This document shows, in pieces, positions 10,502-18,401 of a stretch of 64,000 bases of DNA; position 1 is the first letter of the stretch; the number at the start of each line of letters is the position of its first letter. The stretch comes from Acinetobacter lwoffii (GTDB lineage Bacteria > Pseudomonadota > Gammaproteobacteria > Pseudomonadales > Moraxellaceae). Both the position numbers and the translations under genes were made by a program. The notes under the pieces were generated by a model, which was not told the DNA's origin, did not search any database, and was given only the letters and a program-made list of their open reading frames with translations. Location: positions 815,702 to 879,701 of the forward strand of contig NZ_CP059081.1 in assembly GCF_015602705.1 (NCBI RefSeq), given 5' to 3'.

Positions 10502-11035
10502 TTATACACTCCGTTTCAAATAGGATTGAGCGATTTTCAGATAAATGCTGCTCGCTTCGCTTAGTTTTTCTTTTAGGCTCAGATTGCTTGGATATTCTTT
10601 CACTGCCAGTTGTGCCACCATTTTCGGCAAAATCAGTGCTTCCATTTTATTCAGGCAGCGTACCAGACGAATGGCATTGGAAATATCGCCATCAGCAATC
10701 ATGCGGTCATGGGCAAAAGCCTGTGAGGTGCTTTCCTGAAAAGAAAACACCAAAAAGGCATGATGCAGATGTTTAAAGGTAATGATCAAATCAGGTGCTT
10801 TTTCCAGATTTTTGACCAGTTCCAGTTGTTTGTCCTCAGTGACCCGCGCCACAAAGGCTGGGCCATGCGGAAAGACTTTCATGGAAAGAGTAAAATTTTC
10901 TGGAAAGTGGGCCACTTCCTGTTTGATTTCTTCATCCACCTGACTTGCCATGACCAGACCTCGGCCAATCACATCCATCATGAGTTTGACATAGGCAAGC
11001 TGCAAAGCGGGTTTTACGGATTTAGTCGCAATCAC
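10502..11035 (-). CDS. SCP2-like sterol-carrier domain protein
   Basis: The 177-residue protein has no signal peptide or membrane segment. The middle (about residues 45-110) resembles SCP2 lipid-binding domains: FTLSMKVFPHGPAFVARV, then LVKNLEKAPDLIITFKHLHHAF. The rest is helical. Family resemblance is from memory and moderate. It is the first gene of a two-gene unit with the iron alcohol dehydrogenase, which suggests a role in handling a hydrophobic alcohol or aldehyde. That is inference from context only. Confidence 0.6.
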   Translation of the reverse strand: MIATKSVKPALQLAYVKLMMDVIGRGLVMASQVDEEIKQEVAHFPENFTLSMKVFPHGPAFVARVTEDKQLELVKNLEKAPDLIITFKHLHHAFLVFSFQESTSQAFAHDRMIADGDISNAIRLVRCLNKMEALILPKMVAQLAVKEYPSNLSLKEKLSEASSIYLKIAQSYLKRSV

Positions 11036-11109
11036 GTGATGATCCCTATCTCAATATTATTAGTTTAGAGTAAATACTCTAATTTATTTGGGGTTGAAAT
11101 GCAAAGGCT

Positions 11110-11769
11110 TTATCTTTGCTCGACAGTTATTTGCTTAAAGTACCCGCTGTGGCGCAAAGTTTCAATAATTTCAGTGCACAACTGGCTAAACTGGGGTGGT
11201 TGTTCGAGCAGGTCACTCATGCGTACCATTTCCAGTCCTGCATAGCCACAAGGATTGATGGTGTTGAATCCGCTCAGATCACAATCCAGATTTAGGGACA
11301 GACCATGGTAGCTACGGCCTTTGCGAATTTTAAAACCGAGTGAGCCGATTTTACGTTCAGCCACATATACACCAGGTGCATCCGGTTTGGCATAGGCATC
11401 AATGCCATATTTTTTTAGCAAATCAATCATCAGGTTTTCAGCATAAGACACCAGGGTGCGCACATTCCAGCCCAGACGATTCAGGTCAAACATGAAGTAA
11501 GCCACCAATTGACCGGGACCATGCCAGGTCACCTGACCACCACGATCGGTCTGAATCACCGGAATATTGCTTGGTATTAAAATATGTTCCGGTTTGCCTG
11601 CCTGACCTTGAGTCAGTACATCCTGATGTTGCAAAATCCACAATTGATCCGGGCTATGTTCATCACGGGTTTCCGTAAATGTTTTCATTTCCAGAAAACG
11701 ATCTTCATAAAGTGTGAGGTCGTGATATTGACGAATGATCAGCTCGGGCTTTTGCAGCACATCAGTCAC
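11110..11769 (-). CDS. lipB: Octanoyl-[acyl-carrier-protein]:protein N-octanoyltransferase LipB
   Basis: This transfers octanoyl from ACP to lipoyl domains of 2-oxoacid dehydrogenases and the glycine cleavage H protein; LipA then inserts sulfur. The 219-residue product has the family landmarks [31 protein letters not shown], the catalytic lysine in [13 protein letters not shown] and the catalytic cysteine in [11 protein letters not shown]. The start is GTG at 11769 with AAGGA about eight bases upstream. The neighbouring DUF493 gene is a frequent lipB partner in proteobacteria. Confidence 0.96.
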   Translation of the reverse strand: MTDVLQKPELIIRQYHDLTLYEDRFLEMKTFTETRDEHSPDQLWILQHQDVLTQGQAGKPEHILIPSNIPVIQTDRGGQVTWHGPGQLVAYFMFDLNRLGWNVRTLVSYAENLMIDLLKKYGIDAYAKPDAPGVYVAERKIGSLGFKIRKGRSYHGLSLNLDCDLSGFNTINPCGYAGLEMVRMSDLLEQPPQFSQLCTEIIETLRHSGYFKQITVEQR

Positions 11770-11880
11770 AGGAAGTGTCCTTGGTAATTATAAAAAACTG
11801 GTCATAATTATAATGATTTCGGCATGAAATAGGGGCGAGATCTGCAATATTTAAGCGTTAGCTCAGCTTTTAATGAGCAT

Positions 11881-11910
11881 AAAAAAACACGCCCGGAAGC
11901 GTGTCTTTTT
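11881..11910 (-). terminator. Intrinsic terminator of the DUF493 gene
   Basis: ACACGC (11887-11892) pairs with GCGTGT (11899-11904). There is a seven-A run on the plus-strand left side (T on the transcript) and a T-run on the other, so it may act in both directions. Confidence 0.7.
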
Positions 11911-11919
11911 CATTTTCGA

Positions 11920-12207
11920 TTAGAGTGCCGTTTTAATCAGCGGGCAGGCGGCTAAATCTGCATACACAGCATGCACCTGCTCCAGTTCCAGAAAGCGCAG
12001 TTGTGCGGTAATGGAATGATATTTGCCAGTACGCGATGGCGTAATACTTACGCTATCACCTTCAAAATCTGGAAAATGTTTTAAAAAAATCTCGATGACA
12101 GCGTGGCGTAATTCGTCACCCGCAAGGCCAATCAGTTTAATCGGATAATCCATAGGGAAAACCCAAAGATGTTCTTGAAGTTCACGAGATGGTGTACGGT
12201 CTAACAT
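11920..12207 (-). CDS. DUF493 (YbeD-family) protein
   Basis: The 95-residue cytosolic protein resembles YbeD, with an ACT-like alpha/beta fold: LWVFPMDYPIKLIGL, then IEIFLKHFPDF, then the strand pair around SITPSRTGKYHSITAQLRF. The ATG at 12205-12207 has a strong GGGGG ribosome-binding site; a longer frame to 12237 lacks one. It lies upstream of lipB on the same strand, as ybeD does in E. coli. A regulatory role in lipoylation has been suggested for the family, but nothing in the sequence proves it. Confidence 0.85.
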   Translation of the reverse strand: MLDRTPSRELQEHLWVFPMDYPIKLIGLAGDELRHAVIEIFLKHFPDFEGDSVSITPSRTGKYHSITAQLRFLELEQVHAVYADLAACPLIKTAL

Positions 12208-12227
12208 GGTAGTCCCCCTGATTTGAA

Positions 12228-12252
12228 ACGCCTGCAATCATGCAGGCGTTTG
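12228..12252 (-). terminator. Terminator-like hairpin downstream of rpoD
   Basis: The perfect 9-base arms ACGCCTGCA and TGCAGGCGT at 12228-12236 and 12241-12249 enclose a 4-base loop. The following T-run is short (three), so termination may be weak. Confidence 0.55.
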
Positions 12253-12320
12253 GGTCTGTCTTGGCCACTTAAATGGAGACTGATGATCAAATTTCAAGTC
12301 TCCAGAATAAGCATCAAATC

Positions 12321-14207
12321 TTAATCATTCTCAAGGAATGAACGTAAGTGTTCTGAACGCGATGGATGGCGAAGTTTACGCAGCGCTTTCGCTTCAATCT
12401 GACGAATACGTTCACGTGTTACGTCAAACTGTTTGCCCACCTCTTCCAAAGTATGGTCAGTCGGCATGTCGATACCAAAACGCATTTTTAGGACTTTGGC
12501 TTCACGTTCAGTCAGGTTTTCCAGAACTTCACGTGTCGCTTCTTTCAGGCCTTCAGACGTTGCCGCATCAATTGGTGAAGTGATGTTGCTGTCTTCAATG
12601 AAGTCACCCAGATGCGAATCTTCATCATCACCGATCGGTGTTTCCATCGAAATTGGTTCTTTGGCGATTTTCAGTACTTTACGTACTTTAACTTCGTCCA
12701 TTTCCAGACGTTCGCCCAGTTCTTCAGGAGTCGGTTCACGACCCATTTCCTGTAGAAGCTGACGAGATACACGGTTGATCTTGTTGATCGTTTCAATCAT
12801 GTGTACCGGAATACGAATGGTACGTGCCTGATCCGCGATCGAACGGGTAATCGCCTGACGAATCCACCAGGTCGCATAAGTCGAGAATTTATAACCACGA
12901 CGGTATTCAAACTTGTCTACGGCTTTCATCAGACCGATGTTACCTTCCTGAATCAGATCCAGGAATTGCAAGCCACGGTTGGTATATTTCTTCGCAATCG
13001 AAATGACCAGACGCAAGTTCGCTTCAACCATTTCTTTCTTGGCACGACGTGCTTTGGCTTCACCGACGGCCATACGTTTGGCAATGTCTTTAATGCCTTT
13101 TACATCAAGGCCAAGCTCTTTCTCGATATCGGCAATTTTTTGCTGGAAGGCCAATACGTCTGGACGTACTTTTTCCAGATAAGCTTTCTGGTCTGCAGGT
13201 GTTTTTGCGATCTGCTCATCTAACCAGGCTGGATTCGATTCTTGGCCCGGGAAGCTGGTACGGAACTGGGTGCGATCCATACGGCCACGACGTACTGCAT
13301 AACGCATCACTTCACGTTCTGCACCACGAATTTGATCATGGGTACCACGAATCATTTCAGAAATGATATCAAATAGACGCGGGGTAAATTTGAACATCAT
13401 GAATACAGTTGCAAGTGCCTGCAAAGCTTCTTCAGCCTGTTTGCTGTCACGACCATGTTTTTCAATAGTTGCTTTGGTATTCAGCCACGCATTTTCCAAT
13501 TCAGTAAAACGCGCTTTAGCAATTTCAGGATCTGGACCAGAATCTGCTTCTGATTCATCATCAGAATCTGCTTCTTCTTCCTCTTCATCATCGTCCAGTT
13601 TTACATCTTTGGTCGATTTTTTCGAGTCAGTCTCATCTTCAGCAAGAACCGCTTCTTCTTCTAGAACTTCAGGAATTTCTTCATCTGATTCAGGATCTAA
13701 ATAACCTGATAAAAGGTCAGCAAGACGGCGTTCACCCGCTTCATAATCTTTGTATTCTTGCAGTACCACTTCTACCGCATTCGGCCAGTAAGCAATCGAG
13801 TGCAAAACATCACGAATACCTTCTTCGATGCGTTTTGCGATGCTGATTTCGCCTTCACGAGTCAGAAGTTCTACTGTACCCATCTCACGCATATACATAC
13901 GTACAGGGTCAGTGGTACGACCTGGCTCGTTTTCTACCGAGGCAAGTACGGCTGCAGCTTCTTCTTCTGCAACTTCATCCGCCGCTTCTGCAGTATCTTC
14001 GAACATCGTATCATCAGATTCAGGCGCGCGATCATGTACCGGAATACCAACGTCATTCAGCATCTGAATGATGTCTTCAATCTGCTCGCTTTCTGTGATG
14101 GAGTCCGGCAGATGATCGTTAACCTCAGCGAAGGTTAAATAACCTTGTTCTTTGCCTCGGCTAATCAGAGCCGCTACTTGAGAAGTAGGGGAAGTCATAT
14201 CGCTCAT
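12321..14207 (-). CDS. rpoD: RNA polymerase primary sigma factor RpoD (sigma-70)
   Basis: The 628-residue housekeeping sigma factor has all regions. Region 1.1 spans about 1-60 ([20 protein letters not shown]); region 1.2 carries [21 protein letters not shown]. The non-conserved region holds a long run of D and E around residues 180-220. Region 2 includes [35 protein letters not shown] and [11 protein letters not shown]; region 3 [11 protein letters not shown]; region 4 [20 protein letters not shown], the -35-binding helix-turn-helix. Unlike the classic rpsU-dnaG-rpoD operon, rpoD stands alone here and dnaG lies 17.7 kb away. Confidence 0.98.
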   Translation of the reverse strand: MSDMTSPTSQVAALISRGKEQGYLTFAEVNDHLPDSITESEQIEDIIQMLNDVGIPVHDRAPESDDTMFEDTAEAADEVAEEEAAAVLASVENEPGRTTDPVRMYMREMGTVELLTREGEISIAKRIEEGIRDVLHSIAYWPNAVEVVLQEYKDYEAGERRLADLLSGYLDPESDEEIPEVLEEEAVLAEDETDSKKSTKDVKLDDDEEEEEADSDDESEADSGPDPEIAKARFTELENAWLNTKATIEKHGRDSKQAEEALQALATVFMMFKFTPRLFDIISEMIRGTHDQIRGAEREVMRYAVRRGRMDRTQFRTSFPGQESNPAWLDEQIAKTPADQKAYLEKVRPDVLAFQQKIADIEKELGLDVKGIKDIAKRMAVGEAKARRAKKEMVEANLRLVISIAKKYTNRGLQFLDLIQEGNIGLMKAVDKFEYRRGYKFSTYATWWIRQAITRSIADQARTIRIPVHMIETINKINRVSRQLLQEMGREPTPEELGERLEMDEVKVRKVLKIAKEPISMETPIGDDEDSHLGDFIEDSNITSPIDAATSEGLKEATREVLENLTEREAKVLKMRFGIDMPTDHTLEEVGKQFDVTRERIRQIEAKALRKLRHPSRSEHLRSFLEND

Positions 14208-14606
14208 CTTTTGCTTACTCTTCGTTGAATCTGTGGCAGTAAAAAACCGTACAATGCTGCACGATTTAAGCTCGTTAAATTTAGTGAATAGCCTACATAT
14301 TTCATCAGTGAATTCAGCATTAAAGCTGTCTGATAAAATATTTAAAATGAAATTCAGTAATTTAAGATGGGGGTGAATTTGTTGTTTTCAAGTTCATCCC
14401 ATGCGTGTCTGTTTATGACTCAAAAAAGGAGAATCAAAAAACATAAGGACGCAGGGTGGATTATATCATGGCACACAATTGAGACAGAAAAAACCCCTAA
14501 TTACAAATTAAAAATACGAAAATCCAAATAAAACTTGACTTGTTATTTTAGGCACGATAAATAGCGCTTAAATCCTTTTACATTTTTCACTCATGAGGAA
14601 GTTTTA
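14208..14606. other. Divergent intergenic region rpoD / PA3496-like gene
   Basis: About 400 bases without a supportable gene. The minus strand has an extended -10 sequence (TGATATAAT, plus-strand positions 14460-14468), which would give rpoD a leader of about 245 bases. The plus strand has TTGACT at about 14535 with GATAAA 15 bases further, a candidate for the gene at 14607. The leader contains a 16-codon frame beginning MFFDSPFLS without a ribosome-binding site, so I do not call it. Confidence 0.5.
14460..14468 (-). promoter_or_regulatory. Candidate extended -10 promoter of rpoD
   Basis: The minus strand reads TGATATAAT, a perfect extended -10 hexamer with the upstream TG. No good -35 box lies 17 bases before it, which is acceptable for an extended -10 promoter. 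Confidence 0.5.
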
Positions 14607-14813
14607 GTGTCTTCTACAGATTTTGAACTAGATGATAACTTCGGTGAAGATGATGTTAATTTCGATGAGGCTTCTAGCAAGCTCAGTGCTAAAGAGTCGT
14701 TGGAAAAACGTCGTCTGATCGATGATCTGCTGACCCAACGTCGTTTAGAGCGCGAACTCAAAGATTTTGACTATGACTTCGACGATGATGACGATTTTGA
14801 CGACGAAGATTAA
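14607..14813 (+). CDS. Small acidic protein, PA3496-like family
   Basis: The 68-residue product is extremely acidic, with a run of D and F at the C-terminus (FDYDFDDDDDFDDED). A basic helix (LEKRRLIDDLLTQRRLERELKDF) resembles PA3496-family small proteins, which NCBI names putative envelope integrity proteins. It starts at GTG 14607, with GAGG eight bases upstream. No signal peptide or membrane segment is visible, so an envelope role is not evident from the sequence. It precedes the UPF0149 gene by 71 bases. Confidence 0.7.
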   Translation: MSSTDFELDDNFGEDDVNFDEASSKLSAKESLEKRRLIDDLLTQRRLERELKDFDYDFDDDDDFDDED

Positions 14814-14823
14814 CGAATTCGGA

Positions 14824-14855
14824 TTTAGCATAGCCTGAATAAATGCTATGCTAAA
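14824..14855 (+). terminator. Inverted repeat between the PA3496-like and UPF0149 genes
   Basis: The arms TTTAGCATAGC (14824-14834) and GCTATGCTAAA (14845-14855) are an 11-base perfect match with a 10-base loop. Only a mixed CCTTTCGG follows instead of a T-tract, so it may be an mRNA-processing or attenuating hairpin rather than a full terminator. Confidence 0.5.
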
Positions 14856-14884
14856 CCTTTCGGTTTTCTAAGTTTGGATGTTAG

Positions 14885-15409
14885 ATGAGTGCTTTAGATT
14901 TAGACCTGTTGAGTGAATATCTAGATGGTGACCAAAATGAACATGGTCTAGATTTCGCGGCAACCCATGGTTTCTTATGTGCTATTGCAGTAGGCCCAAA
15001 ATTCGACAAATGGTTAGACGAACTTTTTGATAGTAATCAAAAGAAAGTGCCTGCAGAAATCATCACTCAGGTGCAAGCATGGTTAGAGTCTATTCGTCAA
15101 AGCTTAGCCAATGAAGAAGGGATTACGTTCCCGTTTGAAATTGAAGAAGCAGATACTGAATCAAGCTTGGGTGACTGGAGTGTGGGCTTTGTAGACGCCA
15201 TGTTCCTAAACGAAGACGCTTGGTTTACTGAAGAATTTGAAGAACAACTGGTGGATTTAACCCTGCCAATCATGGTCTTCAGCGGCATTGATGATGAAGA
15301 TCCACAAATGGAAACTTTCCGTCGCAATGGTCAGTTAATGGATGAACTTGCAGAAGAAATTCCAGAAAACTTAAATGAATTGTATCTGATGTATCACACT
15401 CCAGAATAA
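14885..15409 (+). CDS. UPF0149 / YecA-family protein
   Basis: The 174-residue acidic cytosolic protein has the UPF0149 core near the N-terminus: LLSEYLDGDQNEHGLDFAAT followed by HGFLCAIAVGP. The family is all-helical and often carries a C-terminal SEC-C zinc motif; none is present here, so this is the short form. The function is unknown. Its transcription terminator, just after the stop, has been split by the IS element at 15433. Confidence 0.85.
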   Translation: MSALDLDLLSEYLDGDQNEHGLDFAATHGFLCAIAVGPKFDKWLDELFDSNQKKVPAEIITQVQAWLESIRQSLANEEGITFPFEIEEADTESSLGDWSVGFVDAMFLNEDAWFTEEFEEQLVDLTLPIMVFSGIDDEDPQMETFRRNGQLMDELAEEIPENLNELYLMYHTPE

Positions 15410-15413
15410 TTCA

Positions 15414-15432
15414 TAAAAAAAGCACCGCAGGG
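15414..15432 (+). terminator. Left half of the UPF0149 gene terminator, interrupted by the IS
   Basis: The segment AAAAAAAGCACCGCAGGG ends at 15432. The right half GGTGCTTTTTTT lies beyond the IS at about 16709-16720. Joining them at the 9-bp duplicated target restores a GCACC-GCAG-GGTGC stem flanked by A- and T-tracts, a standard bidirectional terminator. Confidence 0.85.
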
Positions 15433-15464
15433 CACTGCTGTCCCATAGTTTGCTTTAAATAAAA

Positions 15465-15530
15465 AAACCTGAGTCCTAACAGTTAAAATATGAGTGCAAA
15501 CAAACACTTTAACGACCAGGATTCAGGTTT
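15465..15530 (+). promoter_or_regulatory. Inverted repeat over the transposase translation start
   Basis: The arm AAACCTGAGTCCT (15465-15477) pairs with AGGATTCAGGTTT (15518-15530), with a single G-T wobble. The right arm covers the AGG upstream of the TTG at 15530. Such a structure in read-through transcripts could hide the ribosome-binding site, a known way for IS elements to limit transposase made from outside promoters. The function is inferred. Confidence 0.55.
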
Positions 15531-16681
15531 TGTCACATCAGAATACCGTATTTCATGAGCTAATTAAACCTGTTGTGCGACAGGATTTTGAACAACTTGC
15601 TAAAGTACACCATGTTGGACAGAAATTTAGAGCGGCTTCCCGGTGGGATCAGTTTATTGCCATATTGATGTCTCAATTCTCTTGTAGGCAAAGTCTGAGA
15701 GATATTCAATCCAATTTGGAGTGCCAACAGGAAAAGCTAAGTCATCTCGGAGCAAAGTCTATTCCCCGAAGCACGCTGGCACGAATCAATGAGCAGCAGC
15801 CTGCTGCCTTGTATCAACAGCTATTTTACAAGTTGCTTAAATACTATGAACACTCGAAAGTAGCTCATAAATTTCGCTTTAAGAATCCCTTGTATTCCTT
15901 GGATGCCAGTCATATTGACCTGTCGCTTTCCTTATGTGAATGGGCCAAAGTTCACGACTCAAAAGCCAGCATGAAACTCAGCATAGGATTGAATCACAGC
16001 AATGATATTCCTGAGTTTGTTGCAGTTGAAAATGGCAAAGAAAATGACATGGTACAAGGCCGCAAATTCCAGTTTCCTGCTGGCAGCATTGTAGTTTTTG
16101 ATAAAGGCTATGTCGATTACCAATGGTATGCAAATCTGACTGCTCAAAACATTGGATTTGTCACACGTTTTAGGCCTAAATCTGTGTATCAGGTGATCCG
16201 GCAACATCCAGTGCTTGAATCCAAAGGTATTCTAAAAGATGAAACCATTCAGCTGAATAGCGCACATGCCCTAAAAAGAAAAGCCCCAGTGTTAAGAAGA
16301 ATTGAATATAGAGATCAGCAAAGTGGCAAGCACTTTAGCTTTCTCAGCAATAACTTTCATTTAGCCGCCTCCACCATTGCGGCGATTTATAAAGATCGTT
16401 GGAAAGTTGAGCTGTTCTTTAAGGCGATTAAGCAGAATCTCAAATTAAAAGCGTTTCTAGGCCGCAGCAGGAACGCAATTCAGACACAAATCTGGATTGC
16501 GATGATCGCCTATTTATTGGTGAGTTTCGCTCAACATTTAGGGAAAACAGGTTGGACAGTTCAACGTTTACTCAGAATAATTCAAGTGAATTTGTTTGAA
16601 AGAAGAACTTTAAAAGCTTTATTTTCACCCGATAAAATACCCATAAAACAAGAGGAAGCTCAAATGAGCTTCCTCTTGTGA
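15530..16681 (+). CDS. IS4-family transposase (DDE)
   Basis: About 383 residues from TTG 15530, where the reading SHQNTVFHELIK matches the usual start of this transposase group; a GTG at 15494 extends it by 12 residues. The DDE elements are SLDASHIDL (first D), IVVFDKGYVDY (second D), and the IS4 signature Y-(2)-R-(3)-E-(6)-K in YKDRWKVELFFKAIK. The protein should cut and paste the element. The last codons overlap a perfect 14-base inverted repeat (16649-16662 and 16665-16678), which probably terminates transcription inside the element. The frame is intact. Confidence 0.93.
   Translation: MSHQNTVFHELIKPVVRQDFEQLAKVHHVGQKFRAASRWDQFIAILMSQFSCRQSLRDIQSNLECQQEKLSHLGAKSIPRSTLARINEQQPAALYQQLFYKLLKYYEHSKVAHKFRFKNPLYSLDASHIDLSLSLCEWAKVHDSKASMKLSIGLNHSNDIPEFVAVENGKENDMVQGRKFQFPAGSIVVFDKGYVDYQWYANLTAQNIGFVTRFRPKSVYQVIRQHPVLESKGILKDETIQLNSAHALKRKAPVLRRIEYRDQQSGKHFSFLSNNFHLAASTIAAIYKDRWKVELFFKAIKQNLKLKAFLGRSRNAIQTQIWIAMIAYLLVSFAQHLGKTGWTVQRLLRIIQVNLFERRTLKALFSPDKIPIKQEEAQMSFLL
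16649..16678 (+). terminator. Perfect hairpin at the 3' end of the transposase gene
   Basis: CAAGAGGAAGCTCA and TGAGCTTCCTCTTG are 14-base perfect arms with a 2-base centre, inside the last codons of the transposase. No T-run follows, so it may block outward or inward transcription or stabilise the mRNA. Confidence 0.5.
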
Positions 16682-16701
16682 AAAATTGTGGGACAGCAAT
16701 G

Positions 16702-16720
16702 ACCGCAGGGTGCTTTTTTT
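16702..16720 (+). terminator. Right half of the interrupted UPF0149 terminator
   Basis: The 9-bp target duplicate ACCGCAGGG (16702-16710) is followed by TGC and a T-run. It is the complement of the half at 15414-15432. Confidence 0.8.
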
Positions 16721-16758
16721 AGCTTTGGCCTTTTTGCATCTTTGAGATCTACTCGACC

Positions 16759-17184
16759 CTATTTTCTTTCCAAGCCTGTACGCTTCGTCAGACTATAGCG
16801 TGCATAAGCATTGTAGGCGATATGAAACAGCAAGGCATGTAAGGCAATGCTTGCAGCTACCAGGAATGAATTTGTTCCTCTTCCTGTATAGGTGATGGTT
16901 CTATAAATCTCATCTGTCTGCGGGTTCATCCAGATGACCACAACTAAAAAGATAAACCCGAATGTCATGGCAATAATAGTGGAGCCCCAGACCAGTTTGC
17001 TTTTCTCTTGCTGAGTCGGCAAACGAAGTTCTTTCTTAACAAAGTATCGGGCACTGAGAAAGGCAGAAGCAATCAGGGCAGGAATCAGCAGAATGGCGCC
17101 CAGATTGAATACATAGATGAATATGCCTACCAATAGAACCAAGGTCAGATAAACGGTGGCAAAATATTTAAGATAATGCGACAT
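16759..17184 (-). CDS. ABZJ_00895-type membrane protein
   Basis: The 141-residue protein has four hydrophobic segments (about residues 8-28, 30-48, 68-88 and 108-126). It resembles the ABZJ_00895 family, known to me almost only from Acinetobacter. The basic KKELRLPTQQEKSKLVWGS link between segments 2 and 3 suggests a cytoplasmic loop. No function is known. It is probably co-transcribed with the DedA gene 27 bases upstream on the same strand, suggesting an envelope role; that is only context. Confidence 0.7.
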   Translation of the reverse strand: MSHYLKYFATVYLTLVLLVGIFIYVFNLGAILLIPALIASAFLSARYFVKKELRLPTQQEKSKLVWGSTIIAMTFGFIFLVVVIWMNPQTDEIYRTITYTGRGTNSFLVAASIALHALLFHIAYNAYARYSLTKRTGLERK

Positions 17185-17211
17185 CGTTTTAATCTCCTTA
17201 AGGGATCTTCC

Positions 17212-17829
17212 TCAGGATGGACGATTTTTACGCTGCTGTCTACGGTAGAAAATCCAGATAATAATTACCGCAACAATGGCAATAATCACATAACTGACTT
17301 TACTAAAAATTTGCTGCATCAACTGCTGGTTTTCGCCAAAATAAAATCCGACACAGGCCAGAAATGTGGTCCAGATGATGGTTCCAAGTGCGCTATAGAA
17401 CATGAATTTCCAGAAGGGCATATGACTCATGCCGGCAGGAATGCTGATCAGCGAGCGGACGGCAGGAATCATGCGGCCAAAGAACACAATCCGGTGACCA
17501 TAATGCTCAAACCAACTCAATGATTTTTTTACATCTTCTGATTTAATAAATAAATATTTGCCATAACGATCGACAAATTTAAAAATAGAATCATGGTTAA
17601 ATTTATAGCCAATCCAGTACAGCAAGGCGGCTGCCAGCAGGGAGCCGATACAGCCGGACATGATTACCCCGACGAGTATTAACTCGCCCTGAGAGGCTGA
17701 ATAGCCCGCGGAAGGCATAATAATTTCGGAAGGAATTGGCGGGAAGACATTGTCTAGGAACATAAGCAGGGCAATGCCCCAGTAGCCCAGTTGCTCCATG
17801 ACGGAAATAATCCATTCGGTCAGATTCAT
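17212..17829 (-). CDS. DedA-family membrane protein
   Basis: The 205-residue protein has the DedA/SNARE-associated fold. An N-terminal re-entrant segment with FLDNVFPPIPSEIIMPSAGY carries the key acidic residues. The family motif is FFGRMIPAVRSLISIPAGMSHM, with conserved R and G, followed by two C-terminal membrane helices and a basic tail. DedA proteins are undecaprenyl-phosphate or phospholipid flippase-like transporters that support envelope stability and resistance to cationic peptides. Which substrate this member uses is not decidable here. Confidence 0.9.
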   Translation of the reverse strand: MNLTEWIISVMEQLGYWGIALLMFLDNVFPPIPSEIIMPSAGYSASQGELILVGVIMSGCIGSLLAAALLYWIGYKFNHDSIFKFVDRYGKYLFIKSEDVKKSLSWFEHYGHRIVFFGRMIPAVRSLISIPAGMSHMPFWKFMFYSALGTIIWTTFLACVGFYFGENQQLMQQIFSKVSYVIIAIVAVIIIWIFYRRQQRKNRPS

Positions 17830-17916
17830 ATGATTGGCAAAATAAAAAATACTGCCTGTATCCTAAGCAGTATTTTTTGTGCGGTAAAGTCTTGGAATAT
17901 AAATGATCAGACAGAA

Positions 17917-18195
17917 TCAGCTATGTGTCAGGGTATAAATATAAACTTTACGTAAGAAATAGGCCAAACAGATCGGCAGAATACTCAGCAGGATAAAATG
18001 CATGATGCTGGTATTGATATGGTAACCAATGAACAGCGCCAAGATTGCGCCAATAACGGTTCCCAAGATAACGACGAACAGATGTGACTGCTGTTCAAGC
18101 TCTTCAGAAATTTGATGAAGTCGTTGCAGCTTTATATTTTCTTTTGGTTGAAATTGAACCAGATTGTCTGAATCTCGAGCAAGTGAGCCTGCCAT
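17917..18195 (-). CDS. Small two-helix membrane protein, unknown
   Basis: The 92-residue product is not recognised. The N-terminal 35 residues are charged, with a short helix (IKLQRLHQISEELEQQ). Two hydrophobic helices follow (about 38-58 and 62-80) and the tail is short and polar. AAAAGGAAT precedes the ATG. It is separated from the DedA gene by about 90 bases with a short hairpin-like region; co-transcription is possible. Confidence 0.6.
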   Translation of the reverse strand: MAGSLARDSDNLVQFQPKENIKLQRLHQISEELEQQSHLFVVILGTVIGAILALFIGYHINTSIMHFILLSILPICLAYFLRKVYIYTLTHS

Positions 18196-18351
18196 TTTAT
18201 ATTCCTTTTCAAGTAAAAATTTCAGTTAATAATGAAAGACTTAGCTTGTAAATCACCGTATCATTAGACTAACAATCTTGTTTGGAAAAAAATGAGGTTC
18301 TTGGTAAGGAATTGGTAAGAGTTTTATTACTGTTGTGATTTTTATGTAAAC

Positions 18352-18377
18352 AAAAAACCCTCCGAAGAGGGTTTTTA
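18352..18377 (-). terminator. Intrinsic terminator of trhO
   Basis: AAACCCTC pairs with GAGGGTTT around CGAA, with A- and T-tracts on both sides. Confidence 0.8.
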
Positions 18378-18401
18378 TATATTTCATTACAAAAGGCCAA
18401 A

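Larger units (their letters stand above)
15433..16701 (+). mobile_element. IS4-family insertion sequence, complete
   Basis: The 1269-bp element has imperfect terminal inverted repeats: left CACTGCTGTCCCATAGTTT, right (reverse complement) CATTGCTGTCCCACAATTT, 16 of 19 matching. It is flanked by a 9-bp direct duplication ACCGCAGGG (15424-15432 and 16702-16710). One transposase gene fills it. Identical flanks and an intact frame suggest a recent and potentially active insertion. I cannot name the ISfinder entry. Confidence 0.93.

Noticed and set aside
12801..13704. Several plus-strand open frames antisense to rpoD
   Set aside because: They are composition shadows, including the poly-serine frame opposite the acidic RpoD stretch.
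14400..14455. 16-codon leader peptide in the rpoD leader
   Set aside because: It has no ribosome-binding site and nothing suggests attenuation.
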